From Amycolatopsis sp. EV170708-02-1 (GTDB taxonomy: Bacteria > Actinomycetota > Actinomycetes > Mycobacteriales > Pseudonocardiaceae), in contig NZ_CP092497.1 in NCBI RefSeq assembly GCF_022479115.1, positions 1,054,001-1,118,000 of the forward strand: DNA of 64,000 nt. The letters run 5' to 3'. The notes under the pieces are model-generated. The model saw only the letters and a list, made by a program, of their open reading frames with translations. It ran no database searches and was not told the origin of the DNA. Position numbers and translations under genes: made by a program. This document shows positions 63,586 to 64,000 of the stretch, in pieces (position 1 is the first letter of the stretch; every line of letters starts with the position of its first letter).

Positions 63586-63941
63586 GGGTGAGAGCCCGGT
63601 GCGGCTTGACTGACCTGGAGTCGTTGGCCCGGTTTGCGGAGCGTGACTCCTGCGGCGAGGAGCATGCGGCGGGCGACACCGAAGCTGAGACCGTGTCGCT
63701 CGGCAAGTTCGGGGATGGTCGATCCGTTTCGGTAGGCGGCGGCCATGCCCGGCGGTATGGAGAGTGGCGTAGGGCCTACTCGCCGGAGGGTGACGCCTTC
63801 GGCGAGTAGGCGTTCGCGTGTCGCGTAGTAGGTCAGGCCAAAACGTGCGGCGAGGGCCGTAATCGTCGCTCCCGCGTGGTAGTCCTGCACCAGTGCGCAT
63901 AGCTGCATCGGCGTCATGACTTGGTCGCGGTGTTCCTGCAC
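63582..63941 (-). CDS. Tandem helix-turn-helix module protein
   Basis: About 119 residues with two copies of the same module: LVQDYHAGATITALAARFGLTYYATRERLLAEGVTLR and MAAAYRNGSTIPELAERHGLSFGVARRMLLAAGVTLR. Pattern: Y-x2-G-x-(S/T)-I-x2-L-A-x-R-x-(G/S)-L-(S/T)-Y...LL-x-(A/E)-GVTLR. GTG 63941 is chosen because AGGAGG and GGAGAA precede it; ATG 63917 is an alternative without a clear binding site. Probably a DNA-binding regulator; targets unknown. Base composition around it is less GC-rich than the core genes. Confidence 0.72.
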   Translation of the reverse strand: MQEHRDQVMTPMQLCALVQDYHAGATITALAARFGLTYYATRERLLAEGVTLRRVGPTPLSIPPGMAAAYRNGSTIPELAERHGLSFGVARRMLLAAGVTLRKPGQRLQVSQAAPGSHP

Positions 63942-64000
63942 TTCTCCTCTTCCTCCTCTGCTGTTGCTGAAACCTGGAAGCATCGGCAGCCGACCGAACA

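Overview
The window is high-GC DNA with dense, mostly operonic genes, many GTG starts and 1-4 bp stop/start overlaps. It looks like a chromosomal segment of an actinobacterium of the Pseudonocardiales, most like Amycolatopsis. The reasons are a complete mce4-type steroid import locus, IdeR, XRE/DUF397 gene pairs, a phosphofructokinase carrying the pyrophosphate-type residues known from Amycolatopsis methanolica, and mycobacterium-like gene orders. The genus is an inference. No rRNA, tRNA, CRISPR array or insertion sequence was seen.

Layout. 1-2.9 kb: a truncated LuxR-family ATPase regulator, a small unknown gene, and a DUF397/XRE pair whose XRE gene is frameshifted. 3.2-8.0 kb: acyl-CoA thioesterase, pyruvate kinase, a DUF2461 protein and a secreted GH18 chitinase with two DasR-like operators in its promoter. 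8.1-12.4 kb: ArsR and HxlR regulators, a frameshifted truncated haemoglobin, a histidase-fold lyase with an unusual cofactor tripeptide, and a Tat-exported amidohydrolase. 12.6-14.9 kb: a PPi-type phosphofructokinase, and a class I DAHP synthase preceded by a leader peptide with the codons Tyr-Phe-Trp-Phe, which looks like an attenuator. 15.0-26.2 kb: RNase AS, PlsC, esterase, YbdK ligase, Nudix-NYN fusion, ROK glucokinase, ArsA-like ATPase, SRPBCC proteins and a FadD15-like ligase; parts of this order match the Rv2179c-Rv2187 region of Mycobacterium tuberculosis. 26.4-30.7 kb: flavin monooxygenase, Tat-exported ferritin-like protein, aspartate aminotransferase and a lipoprotein.

30.7-46.4 kb is a complete mce4-type locus: two Mce-associated proteins, Mce F-A, YrbE B and A, two short-chain dehydrogenases, FdxD, FadE26, FadE27 and a frameshifted FadD17, with KstR-like boxes in the divergent control region. 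Together these genes should import sterols and begin side-chain beta-oxidation. 46.5-54.3 kb: secreted lipase, TetR/SnoaL pair, membrane protein, a GNAT/acyl-CoA-synthetase protein acetyltransferase next to an AcuC deacetylase, and a rhodanese. 54.4-57.4 kb: ideR-galK-galE. 57.4-63.1 kb: DUF4192 protein, secreted M23 peptidase, X-Pro dipeptidyl-peptidase-like enzyme and a DUF4139 protein. The last 0.8 kb carries two overlapping genes for tandem helix-turn-helix modules beside a truncated palindrome, possibly the edge of acquired DNA.

Two features span the window. Six genes are broken by a single missing G or C in or next to a short run of that base, which points to base-calling error rather than real decay. 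Several families of near-identical palindromes recur between unrelated genes, with paired substitutions that keep the stems intact; most sit where a terminator is expected, but one lies inside the mce operon and two are one-armed.
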